This document shows, piece by piece, positions 1-6,696 of a DNA stretch of 11,794 bases. The position numbers were made by a program, and so were the translations under genes. Position 1 is the first letter of the stretch, and each line of letters starts with the position of its first letter. A model generated the notes under the pieces. That model saw nothing but the letters and a program-made list of their open reading frames with translations, was not told the DNA's origin and did no database searches. The DNA is from JBBDKV01 sp040879165. GTDB lineage: Bacteria > Patescibacteriota > Microgenomatia > UBA1400 > PJMF01. The stretch lies in assembly GCA_040879165.1 (NCBI GenBank), contig JBBDKV010000026.1, positions 1 to 11,794 on the forward strand. The letters run 5' to 3'.

Positions 1-7
1 ACCTCCT
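1..7 (+). rRNA. possible last bases of a 16S rRNA gene
   Basis: The window opens with ACCTCCT, the anti-Shine-Dalgarno string that ends bacterial 16S rRNA (usually preceded by GGATC, which would lie just outside). The rest of the gene is not visible, so this rests on seven bases and on their position at the very edge. No 23S, 5S or spacer tRNA follows within the window, so if the call is right the 16S gene is not followed by a normal rRNA operon. Chance is a real alternative. Confidence 0.35.
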
Positions 8-281
8 AGACGAGTATTTTACTCGCTAGTGGTGCGTTTCGTTTGCGAACTGAGGTATCTTGTATTATCTAAAGAGTCATTTATTATAATAATTTTGATC
101 TATTTTAATAAGCTTATAATATTGATTATATTCATAATTTATGTTAAACTTAGTAGTACTTATTTAGATAGGTAACACCTTACTAAAGCAGTTTGGCAAG
201 CACTTCCTAGATAAGATTGTACATTAAAAGATTGTTAGAGACTCCAGCTGGGCGGCATTTTGGACATTATTAGTGTTTAGA

Positions 282-304
282 ATGCTGTTCAGTTGGAACA
301 GCAT
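282..304 (+). promoter_or_regulatory. perfect 9-bp inverted repeat upstream of small ORF
   Basis: ATGCTGTTC (282-290), loop AGTTG, and GAACAGCAT (296-304) form a perfect 9-bp stem ending eleven bases before the Shine-Dalgarno at 315-320. A TAGAAT hexamer at 278-283 overlaps its left edge and could be a -10 box. In that case the dyad would sit at the transcription start, as a repressor operator or a 5'-UTR hairpin. No U-run follows, so it is not an intrinsic terminator. Confidence 0.5.
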
Positions 305-314
305 ATTCATTCAT

Positions 315-320
315 AGGAGG
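315..320 (+). promoter_or_regulatory. strong Shine-Dalgarno AGGAGG
   Basis: AGGAGG lies five bases before the ATG at 326, which is ideal spacing. It is one of only two convincing Shine-Dalgarno sites in the window and is the main reason to treat the short ORF behind it as translated. Confidence 0.65.
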
Positions 321-325
321 ATAAC

Positions 326-484
326 ATGTTTGGTAAAAAAACAGCTTCAAAAAAGAGAAGCTCAGAAGCAGCGAGGAAGAAGCCTCGCAAGCAACTGAAA
401 AGTTCCCCCCGAGCACTCATGGTTACACCATGGGGGCTTGGAATAGATGAATACAGCACTAGTAAGAAAGGGCTGAAGCCGTAA
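326..484 (+). CDS. small lysine/arginine-rich protein, unknown function
   Basis: This is a 52-residue ORF starting at ATG 326 behind a perfect AGGAGG at optimal spacing and ending in TAA. The N-terminal half is very basic: MFGKKTASKKRSS at the start, then AARKKPRKQLKSS around residues 15-27. The second half (ALMVTPWGLGIDEY, residues 31-44) is more hydrophobic, followed by a lysine-containing tail ending GLKP. It has no signal peptide, membrane segment or known motif. The composition suggests nucleic-acid or ribosome binding, which is inference only. The ORF is packed with hairpins: 343-362 (AGCTTC/GAAGCT), 371-388 (GCGAGG/CCTCGC) and 406-436 (CCCCC and ATGGT pairing with ACCAT and GGGGG). It is flanked by a dyad upstream and a long hairpin downstream. 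The alternative is that the whole stretch is a structured RNA and the ORF is fortuitous. I do not recognise the family. Confidence 0.5.
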   Translation: MFGKKTASKKRSSEAARKKPRKQLKSSPRALMVTPWGLGIDEYSTSKKGLKP

Positions 485-510
485 GAAATCTCTCACAATT
501 GAATAACAGA

Positions 511-574
511 TAGTTTGGGGTACTTGCGCTGTTTATAGGTTGAAAGATCTAAAAACAAGCAGTATCCCAAGCTA
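511..574 (+). ncRNA. long GAAA-capped RNA hairpin
   Basis: Bases 511-524 pair with 561-574 (14 bp). Next inward, GCT (528-530) pairs with AGC (558-560), GTTT (531-534) with AAAC (553-556), and TAGGTT (536-541) with GATCTA (546-551). The loop is GAAA (542-545). The irregularities are a TGC bulge, single-A bulges and an A-A mismatch. Four pairs are G-U on the plus strand and would be A-C mismatches on the minus strand. With the GNRA-type loop, this says the functional RNA is read on the plus strand. GTTCTTTTCTC follows (575-585), so it could also end the transcript of the small ORF, which stops 26 bases upstream. It matches no RNA family I know. Confidence 0.55.
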
Positions 575-637
575 GTTCTTTTCTCAAATAGATATATCAC
601 AAAATTGCAGGTCAGATCCAAACTCTCCTCACCCTTT

Positions 638-796
638 TTATGTTGAGACATGCATCTTTGGACATAGGTCATAAGTTTCTATAATTTCTTCTGGTGTGTA
701 GCCATCTAAGCTTTTGTTTGATTTTAATAAATTAGGTGTGTTTGATAAGATACAAATCTCCCTAAGAAAAAATTTAAACCTATGCTGGCTAATAAA
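638..796 (-). pseudogene. possible C-terminal remnant of a DDE transposase
   Basis: Read on the minus strand, an open stretch of 52 codons bounded by an upstream TGA ends with KSNKSLDGYTPEEIIETY and then a cysteine-containing tail. The pattern of N/K-rich residues, then SLDGYTPEE, recalls the C-terminal end of IS3/IS481-type integrase-core transposases, where a motif like P-H-x-S-L-x-x-x-T-P-x-E is usual. There is no start codon, no DDE core and no upstream continuation, so it would be a decayed fragment. The match is by eye to a short motif, so it could be coincidence. Confidence 0.3.
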
Positions 797-852
797 TCAA
801 TTTCTCATTTCTTCTACGTAGAGGAGCTTTATGCAAAGAGATGCTCGTTCAT

Positions 853-978
853 CCACCCCCTAGTCCGTGCACCGACCTGTTGGGGTAGCTTTTGCATTCT
901 AAGTCTTACTTAGATCCATTTACCAATCTTTTTTTCACTTTATACCACCAATAAATAGGACGTCTTGCCTGGAGTTTA
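853..978 (+). repeat. direct repeat copy A (~125 bp)
   Basis: This copy matches 6697-6818 in the same orientation. It starts with CCACCCCCT (853-861). After a divergent segment of equal length in both copies comes a stretch identical for 27 bases (887-913) containing the perfect dyad CTAAGT-CTT-ACTTAG (899-913). Next is a nearly identical block through a T-run and CACTTTATACC, ending around GTCTTGCCTGGAGTT. Only single-base changes and one 3-base indel separate the copies from 887 onward. Copy B sits directly before the methyltransferase promoter; copy A precedes no clear gene. Its function is unknown. Confidence 0.85.
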
Positions 979-1048
979 AAAAACTTTATTTTTCTACATC
1001 TCTCTTAGTCAATCTTTCTCTGTCTTTGCGACTTAGTTTGTACTCACA

Positions 1049-1195
1049 ATGATTTTCAGATCTTTAAGAAATGAAACAATATTGAACATGGCTAGGAAAA
1101 TAGAGAGAAACGGCAAGGAGATTGTAAACTATGGAAGAAGTACAATTTCAACCGGAGTATTTTTATATAGCCGCAAGCGTATCATTCTGGAATAA
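1049..1195 (+). CDS. doubtful small ORF (48 residues)
   Basis: ATG 1049 opens a 48-codon frame ending at TAA 1193-1195, immediately before the terminator hairpin. An internal ATG at 1088 would give 35 residues beginning MARKIERNGKEIVNYG. Neither start has a Shine-Dalgarno or a clear -10 box. The residues look protein-like (mixed charged and hydrophobic), but I recognise no family. It may be a remnant or a chance frame. Confidence 0.2.
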   Translation: MIFRSLRNETILNMARKIERNGKEIVNYGRSTISTGVFLYSRKRIILE

Positions 1196-1229
1196 AAAGC
1201 AAAACAGCCACCCTATCCAGGGTGGCTGT
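1190..1229 (-). terminator. intrinsic terminator of the M23 peptidase gene
   Basis: A perfect 11-bp stem, ACAGCCACCCT (1204-1214) with AGGGTGGCTGT (1219-1229), encloses a 4-base loop. On the minus strand it is followed by TTTTGCTTTTTATT. It lies about 100 bases after the stop codon of the 1327-5430 gene. The plus-strand side lacks a comparable T-run. Confidence 0.9.
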
Positions 1230-1326
1230 AGTTAATTCAATATACATATCTCTAGGGCGCAAGGTACTCAGAAAAAAGAGTAATTGCACCAAAGTGGTGT
1301 GTAATTGAGTATAAGTGAAGAAAGCG

Positions 1327-4300
1327 TTAGCGTGTGATGATCGGGATGAATAACCGAGGGCTTGGTTGTTCATCGGTTGGAGGTGGAGCAGTATCATCTA
1401 CTTGAGTCTTGACTGTTAGTAGTGATTTCTCACTCCAGTCACTTTCTACTCCGGTTCGAATAGCTTTAACTCTCCAGTTATAGCTACCTTCCTGCTGAGG
1501 AGTAAAAGTGTACTCTGGAATGTCAAGCGTGTGGCTTGATGCAGTTGAGTCAAGTATGATTTCCAACAGGTATTCATCCGCACCATGAACTGAGTTCCAC
1601 TTCAATACGATGGGCTTGTTAGGATCGAATATCCCACCGCTTGGCAGTAGGTTGGTGGGAGTTGTTGGTTTCACAATGATGGGTTGAGCTGCTTGACAGG
1701 TGGAGTTATTAAATACCTCAACCGAACTGACAGTATTACTGATAATACTATCAGTAGGCTCGTAGGTATCGATACCAAAATCCCACATGTCACGGGCAAT
1801 GCAGTGACTGTTACCTTGCCACCCAGAAGTATCATAGATCATCATGCTCCAACCTTGCGCTACGCGCACAGAGCTCGCAAGGTCATTGAATGGCCCGCCG
1901 TACCCAAGTTCATACTTGCCCGCCTCATTGAACTTCTGCTCGGTGCCGCCACAATTGATATAATCAAACAACACAACTCCGTCGTAGACAATATTAGCAT
2001 CACAACCACCATGTTGGGGAAATTCTTTTCCACAAGTCCGGTCATTGTAAACGCGAATAGCACTGATTGAGTTGTCAAGCTTGAGACTTTGAGTTGCATA
2101 GTAGTTCTCATAACCAGCATCCCAGATATCTGTTGTTACGCAGTAGGCGTGCCCATCAGATGAATTGTGGTTTTCGAAGACTTCTACGCTCCAGTTTGGT
2201 GCAATCACTATTGCACTTGTTAGGTCGTTGAAATCTGCCAGTGCGTAGATGCCGGCGGAATCGAACTCACGCTTGTCTCCACGGCAATCTTTCTCAGCAA
2301 ATATACGAACGCCAGTCGTTGGAGCTAACTCACCGCAGTCAGGTGATCGGTGTAGGTTCACGGCAATAGCAATGTCATCAACAAGTGCGTTGAATGTTAT
2401 AGCTTCGCCGGAGTAGGGATATGCATGCACAGCTGATGAGCTACCGTTCACGCAGGGTGCCACATTCTCAGTACCGTCTCCAAATACAAAACTGACCTGC
2501 GTTCCAGAACAATTGGTAACGTTGAATGTAGCTTTGTTGATCTGTTCAGGATCGAGTGAGTAACTAACAGACATTTCAAGATTTGTGGTTGTACCACTGA
2601 CCGTGAAAATCATGTCAGCAAACGCACTGGTTACACCATTGACGTCTCCGAGCACTCTGAAGGTATACTGGCCTTTTTCTAATGTGCCAACAGACCATTC
2701 ATTGCGTGACAATTTTCCAGATGGCAAAAAGAAGCCATTCGGTCCCCATAACTCAGCCCAGTACCCGCCCGCATAATTATTTTCCCACCTGAATAGCGAG
2801 TAGTCGGTATCCATGATGAGAGAATCTGCTTTGGGAAAGATAATGGTTGGAGTGGGAACGCCGCCACAGTTTGAGCCATCATTGAAGATTTCCACAGCAC
2901 TAACGTTGTTAAAGGTATTCGTTAGGTTATCCCACCAATAGATGTCATGACTCATGTCCCATTTGGTGTGATTAACACAAACAAAGTTACCTTCTTTTGA
3001 CTGATTCTCATACAGTCTTGCAGACTTGCCATCTGGTACGTAGATAGAACTTGTTAGATCATCGAAATCGTCTAACAAATAAAATCCAGGCGCACTAAAC
3101 GACTTATCCCTACCAAGACAGTGAGTATAGTCAAAAAGTGTGATGTCATTGGTTGTCACACCATCGCAACCTGCTTGAGGGAGAGTTCTGCCACAGTTCG
3201 GCATGTTCCAGACTCTGACATTTGAGAGAGTGTTATCCATCGCAATGGGTTTGAGCCAGAAGTTATCGTAACTTAAATCCCATTTTGATTCAGAAACACA
3301 GGTGGTTAAGCCATCAACGTTGTTGATGTTCTCAAACAACTCAGCACTCCAGCCTGGCTTTATATATAGCGATGATGCTTTATCATTAAACTGCGAGAGA
3401 TTGAACCATCCAGGTTCTGTTAACTGAACAGATTCACCTTGGCAATAGCGTAAGTCGTAGAGACCGACGCCATTGTATGTTGGGTCATTACAATCGCACT
3501 CGACTATTGCAGTCACTTGGCGAGAATTATAAGACTCAGCTCGATTATTGTATGCTGAAACAGCAAAGGTGTAGTTTTCACCACACGACACATCGTTGAG
3601 CGTCCAGGCTCTGATCCAAGTAGTATCTAAACCAAGGCTGCTAGCATTACTCCGTGCTTGATCCTCAGAAAGTGTTGCCACTCTCTGCCATTCCCCGTTT
3701 TTGAACATGTTGATGTGATATCCATCTCTATCGGGACTACTCTTCACCCAAGTGATGGAGATTGAACCTCGTTTGGCTTCATGAATCCAAAGCTCAGGAG
3801 GTGTGCTGGGCCTCAAATTGCATTCAGATCTCGTAAAAAATCTCATGGAACTGATTTGATTAGCAACGGTCACACCATTGTCAAACGTATCGTCCCACAG
3901 ATTTGAATCTGAACGTGTAAAACACTTTACGCCACCTTGGAGATTGTCGTGTTCGTATACAGCTACACCTCGATTAGTGTTTACCTCTAATGACTGAATG
4001 TCATCATTCATGGATGGGTCTGTTACTGAATGGACGCTATTTATCCAGTAGTAGTTCTCATCGCCACTGAACTTTATGCTTAGGCTCCAATTCCAAAAGT
4101 CTTTGTCTGTCCAAAATCTCGCAAACCAATCACTAAGAGGTTCTCGTTCTGGCTGTCCCGTGGATGTACAGACATCGCTGTTGAATACAGCAATGCTGTC
4201 TATCCGAACATGCCATTCGGAAAAATCCTGCATGTTGTGGTGAGAGAAATTGAAACATTGTTGTTTCCCATCCCTATCTACTAGAACATAGCTCCAGCCA

Positions 4301-5430
4301 CTTGGAGCACTTATTGACCGATATTCTCGATCTTCAATGTCCCAGTGACCTGGCTCCAATTCGTAGTAGACATTTTTGTAGTGTGTTTCGATAAATACTA
4401 CAACGTGTTGGGATGGGTTCTGCGGATTACTTTCTGGAGGAGGGGCGGGTGTTACTACAGGTTGTGTAGGAGCGGTTTGTCCTCCAGTTCCTGGTTCAGA
4501 ATCAGCGCCACCCTCATAGACATAGCTAAGAACTTTGCCATTGCAGGTAGTATCACTATACAGTCTGGCATAGCCAATATTGTTTGCAACACGGCTGCCA
4601 TTTGGATAGTAATCTTTCTCTAAGTCCCATGCGCTGCGATTGAAGCAGACGCCGCTACTGCCATCGAGTGGTCGTACGTATACAGAGCCACTTCCTACAT
4701 ATATTGACTGAACTTGAGTTAAGCCAACATCGTAGTCACCAACTTGATTTAAGAATCTTGCACTCCCATTTTGGCAATACTTGCCTCTAAGGAAGTCAAT
4801 TCCTGAATATGACTTGTCATTGCAGGCGGGGTCGGGGACATGCGCGCCGTAGACAGTGTTATTATCCCACCAAGTCACCTTTTTCATGGTGACTACCCTT
4901 TGGTCTTTATTCTCAGCACTATTGTAGTACTCCAAATGTAGATGAGCACCACTTGAACGACCCGTACTTCCCATAAAACCGATTAGCTGGCCTTTAGTAA
5001 CACTATCACCATGTTTCACTACAAAAGTTGCGTCATTCTGCTCATGCTTTACACGTGCTTTACCACCTTCCCATGTTACAGATTGCGTTGAGAAACCTGA
5101 GAGATGCGCGTATCGCGAGTACCATCCATCCTTATGTTCAAGGACTACAGTATTACCATATCCAGAACTATCCCAGCCAGAAAAGACAACTGTCCCAGCA
5201 GCCATAGCATACACTGGATCATCCCACGCACCTCGATTTAGTGCCCCAACATCAATTGAATACTCAGGGTTATGATCTTTATTGGGTCCCTGATTGAGAG
5301 GATGGTTCTTTGCAACCGGTGATTGAAAACTTTTTACTGAAAAAGATTCACTTGACTGAGCATTGGCTACTCCTACGGACAGCATCAAAACAAAAGCTAC
5401 AACACAGATGACCCGCATTAACGTATACAT
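1327..5430 (-). CDS. secreted M23 metallopeptidase with beta/gamma-crystallin-like repeats
   Basis: This is a 1367-residue secreted protein. A signal peptide (1-24, ending VANA) is followed by an M23/LytM-type peptidase domain (about 43-170). Its likely zinc ligands are H53 and D60, H109 in YAHL, and HLH (163-165). The domain would cleave peptidoglycan cross-links or other peptides outside the membrane. The rest is a chain of ~95-residue, cysteine-bearing units at about 208-305, 342-421, 434-537, 651-746, 757-855, 1039-1134 and 1148-1245. The clearest carry the calcium-binding signature (N/D)(N/D)xx(S/T)S: NDKASS 682-687, DDLTSS 790-795, NDLASS 1182-1187. This fits beta/gamma-crystallin folds; units two and three are divergent. 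Between them lie FN3-like (543-645, 1257-1340), Ig-like (861-945) and PKD-like (950-1026, FGDGT) segments. A Pro-rich linker covers 311-341, and the end is RLFIPIITR. The start at ATG 5430 is supported by GAGG seven bases upstream. Domain names are from motifs read by eye. Confidence 0.9.
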   Translation of the reverse strand: MYTLMRVICVVAFVLMLSVGVANAQSSESFSVKSFQSPVAKNHPLNQGPNKDHNPEYSIDVGALNRGAWDDPVYAMAAGTVVFSGWDSSGYGNTVVLEHKDGWYSRYAHLSGFSTQSVTWEGGKARVKHEQNDATFVVKHGDSVTKGQLIGFMGSTGRSSGAHLHLEYYNSAENKDQRVVTMKKVTWWDNNTVYGAHVPDPACNDKSYSGIDFLRGKYCQNGSARFLNQVGDYDVGLTQVQSIYVGSGSVYVRPLDGSSGVCFNRSAWDLEKDYYPNGSRVANNIGYARLYSDTTCNGKVLSYVYEGGADSEPGTGGQTAPTQPVVTPAPPPESNPQNPSQHVVVFIETHYKNVYYELEPGHWDIEDREYRSISAPSGWSYVLVDRDGKQQCFNFSHHNMQDFSEWHVRIDSIAVFNSDVCTSTGQPEREPLSDWFARFWTDKDFWNWSLSIKFSGDENYYWINSVHSVTDPSMNDDIQSLEVNTNRGVAVYEHDNLQGGVKCFTRSDSNLWDDTFDNGVTVANQISSMRFFTRSECNLRPSTPPELWIHEAKRGSISITWVKSSPDRDGYHINMFKNGEWQRVATLSEDQARSNASSLGLDTTWIRAWTLNDVSCGENYTFAVSAYNNRAESYNSRQVTAIVECDCNDPTYNGVGLYDLRYCQGESVQLTEPGWFNLSQFNDKASSLYIKPGWSAELFENINNVDGLTTCVSESKWDLSYDNFWLKPIAMDNTLSNVRVWNMPNCGRTLPQAGCDGVTTNDITLFDYTHCLGRDKSFSAPGFYLLDDFDDLTSSIYVPDGKSARLYENQSKEGNFVCVNHTKWDMSHDIYWWDNLTNTFNNVSAVEIFNDGSNCGGVPTPTIIFPKADSLIMDTDYSLFRWENNYAGGYWAELWGPNGFFLPSGKLSRNEWSVGTLEKGQYTFRVLGDVNGVTSAFADMIFTVSGTTTNLEMSVSYSLDPEQINKATFNVTNCSGTQVSFVFGDGTENVAPCVNGSSSAVHAYPYSGEAITFNALVDDIAIAVNLHRSPDCGELAPTTGVRIFAEKDCRGDKREFDSAGIYALADFNDLTSAIVIAPNWSVEVFENHNSSDGHAYCVTTDIWDAGYENYYATQSLKLDNSISAIRVYNDRTCGKEFPQHGGCDANIVYDGVVLFDYINCGGTEQKFNEAGKYELGYGGPFNDLASSVRVAQGWSMMIYDTSGWQGNSHCIARDMWDFGIDTYEPTDSIISNTVSSVEVFNNSTCQAAQPIIVKPTTPTNLLPSGGIFDPNKPIVLKWNSVHGADEYLLEIILDSTASSHTLDIPEYTFTPQQEGSYNWRVKAIRTGVESDWSEKSLLTVKTQVDDTAPPPTDEQPSPRLFIPIITR

Positions 5431-5437
5431 TAGATTT

Positions 5438-5441
5438 CCTC
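5438..5441 (-). promoter_or_regulatory. ribosome-binding site of the M23 gene
   Basis: On the minus strand GAGG lies seven bases before ATG 5430. This favours that start over the internal ATG four codons later. It contrasts with the leaderless-looking starts of neighbouring genes. Confidence 0.65.
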
Positions 5442-5479
5442 ACTGTTCTAGAAAAAACGACGGATAGGTGTAAACAAGA

Positions 5480-5508
5480 TTTAAAGGAACAAGCCTAATT
5501 CTCAACAA
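5480..5508 (-). promoter_or_regulatory. candidate promoter of the M23 gene
   Basis: On the minus strand TTGTTG (5508-5503) and TTTAAA (5485-5480) are separated by exactly 17 bases. This gives a leader of about 40-45 bases before ATG 5430. The -35 box lies within the T-rich tail of the preceding gene's terminator, so termination and re-initiation would be packed together. Confidence 0.5.
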
Positions 5509-5551
5509 AAACATAAACACCCATTTTGTACCTCAACAAGATGCAAAATGG
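5505..5551 (-). terminator. likely terminator of the anchored-protein gene
   Basis: CCATTTTGTA (5521-5530) pairs with TGCAAAATGG (5542-5551), ten pairs with one G-T, around an 11-base loop. On the minus strand it is followed by GTGTTTATGTTTTTG. It begins 29 bases after the stop codon at 5580-5582. The stem is AT-rich, so it is a moderate terminator. Confidence 0.6.
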
Positions 5552-5579
5552 ATGCTTATATATTGAAGAAAAAAAGATG

Positions 5580-6341
5580 TTAAATTAAATCAGTGTTCTC
5601 AAGAATTGAGTAAAAAATATCTTTACGATAATCAATAATCACTTTTCGCTTTTCAGCTGAAAATTCATAGAAAGTGAAGTATGTCAAGTCAATGTATTCT
5701 GATTCTGTTTCAATAGCTGCTCTATATCCATAGGTAGCCTGTGATTCGTGATAATTAATAAATGAGTAAACATTCCACTTATTCACATCTTGTAGTCTTG
5801 TATACACCTGATCGCTATCAAAAAATTCATTCTGATAGTCATCTCCAAAAGCTTCAAATTTTTCTTTGTCACTATATTTTGAATATCTATGAGACTCACC
5901 TACTTTAAGATTTTTTAAGTAAGGATATATTTGAGACTCATATATAAATTCATAGCTATTTGGCTCAATCTTATTCTTTTCAGTTACGCTGAAACTTAAG
6001 GCATACCTTGGAGTGTATTCTCCTTCGTCCGCATATAAATCTGCGTAAGTTTGCCACAACATACTAATCTGGTTACTCTGAATAGAATTACTTAAAAACA
6101 TTGGTTTGAATTCAACTGGAAGTCGCATGGAAATGCCATACCCTTCATCCTCTTCAATATAAGTTTCACCACTAAAAGAGGTGATGGGATTAGTATGAGA
6201 ACCAATTTGCTCAACATATCCATACGGTGAGGGTGGATTAACCTCACTGGGTTGAGTTCTCTCCCACCTAAAGTAGGTAACACCAGCCACACTAAGTAGA
6301 ATTACAATAAATAATGCCAATGATACATATGATTTTTTCAT
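5580..6341 (-). CDS. single-pass membrane-anchored extracytoplasmic protein, unknown function
   Basis: This encodes 253 residues from ATG 6341. A short basic start (MKKSY) is followed by one hydrophobic segment (about residues 6-22), then a basic FRWER. This suggests an N-terminal anchor with the rest outside the cell. A Pro/Ser-rich linker (about 29-40) leads to a domain rich in Tyr, Glu and Asp. The stretch EEDEGYGISMRLP (about 63-75) recalls the start of PsbP-like or lipoprotein domains, but I cannot assign a family. There are no cysteines to suggest a lipobox or disulfides. A TTG immediately upstream would add one residue. I prefer the ATG because TATAAT lies exactly six bases before it, as at three other genes here. 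The gene is followed by its own terminator, and the M23 gene lies downstream in the same direction. Both products are extracytoplasmic, so a shared surface role is possible. Confidence 0.85.
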   Translation of the reverse strand: MKKSYVSLALFIVILLSVAGVTYFRWERTQPSEVNPPSPYGYVEQIGSHTNPITSFSGETYIEEDEGYGISMRLPVEFKPMFLSNSIQSNQISMLWQTYADLYADEGEYTPRYALSFSVTEKNKIEPNSYEFIYESQIYPYLKNLKVGESHRYSKYSDKEKFEAFGDDYQNEFFDSDQVYTRLQDVNKWNVYSFINYHESQATYGYRAAIETESEYIDLTYFTFYEFSAEKRKVIIDYRKDIFYSILENTDLI

Positions 6342-6347
6342 CAAAGT

Positions 6348-6353
6348 ATTATA
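6348..6353 (-). promoter_or_regulatory. leaderless -10 box before the anchored-protein gene
   Basis: On the minus strand TATAAT (6353-6348) is followed by six bases and ATG 6341. Transcription would therefore begin at or next to the start codon. No Shine-Dalgarno is present. Confidence 0.6.
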
Positions 6354-6368
6354 TCATATAATGATATA
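6350..6368. promoter_or_regulatory. 8-bp dyad overlapping the -10 box
   Basis: TATATCAT (6350-6357), ATA, and ATGATATA (6361-6368) form a perfect inverted repeat over the -10 and spacer of the minus-strand promoter. That position suits a repressor site. The AT-only sequence makes a chance palindrome fairly likely. Confidence 0.3.
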
Positions 6369-6696
6369 TATTAATAATATAGGCTTACTTTCTTCACTTG
6401 TTAAAGAGCAATGCAGAAACACATGTTCCTGAATTACATTTCGTAATAAATAAAACTATAGCTAACTAATCTGTAAAAGATTTGAAGCATCAGTGTTAAT
6501 TTATTGAAACCCAATATTCTAACATAATCCCATAGTAAATAAAATCAGCTGCAGGTTTTTGTTCGTCGTAGGCACTCAGGGCCATAATCGAATTGATGCA
6601 TTGGATAGCATTTCCCTTTGCCAAGAAGTGCAGAGCTACCAATTATGTTAGTCAGTGCATTGGTGAATATTTGTAATTACATACAAATGAACCAAC

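Larger units (their letters stand above)
1..325. other. AT-rich non-coding stretch with stem-loops
   Basis: I see no credible protein gene here. The first 56 bases can fold: ACCTC (1-5) pairs with GAGGT (52-56). This encloses a strong hairpin, CTAG-a-CGAGTA-ttt-TACTCG-CTAG (6-29), and a weaker one, TTCG-tttg-CGAA (38-49). If position 1 is the 16S tail, this would be a trailer or processing stem. TATAAT-like hexamers occur at 85-90 and 115-120, but neither has a convincing -35 at proper spacing. CCAGCTGG (245-252) is a palindrome. A TAGAAT hexamer (278-283) leads into the dyad at 282-304. Confidence 0.5.
485..1048. other. intergenic region: hairpin RNA, ORF remnant, repeat copy
   Basis: This region has no intact gene. 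It contains the long hairpin (511-574), the possible transposase remnant on the minus strand (638-796), and the first copy of the ~125-bp repeat (853-978). The remaining bases are AT-rich without further structure that I can support. Confidence 0.6.

Noticed and set aside
511..574. Group II intron domain V, or a retron msd hairpin
   Set aside because: The stem lacks the conserved AGC-type triad and 34-base layout of domain V, and there is no reverse transcriptase gene in the window.
1684..2070. Plus-strand open frame inside the M23 gene
   Set aside because: It is antisense to a long, domain-rich coding sequence and has no ribosome-binding site, promoter or recognisable motif; other overlapping frames in this gene and in the helicase gene were dropped for the same reason.
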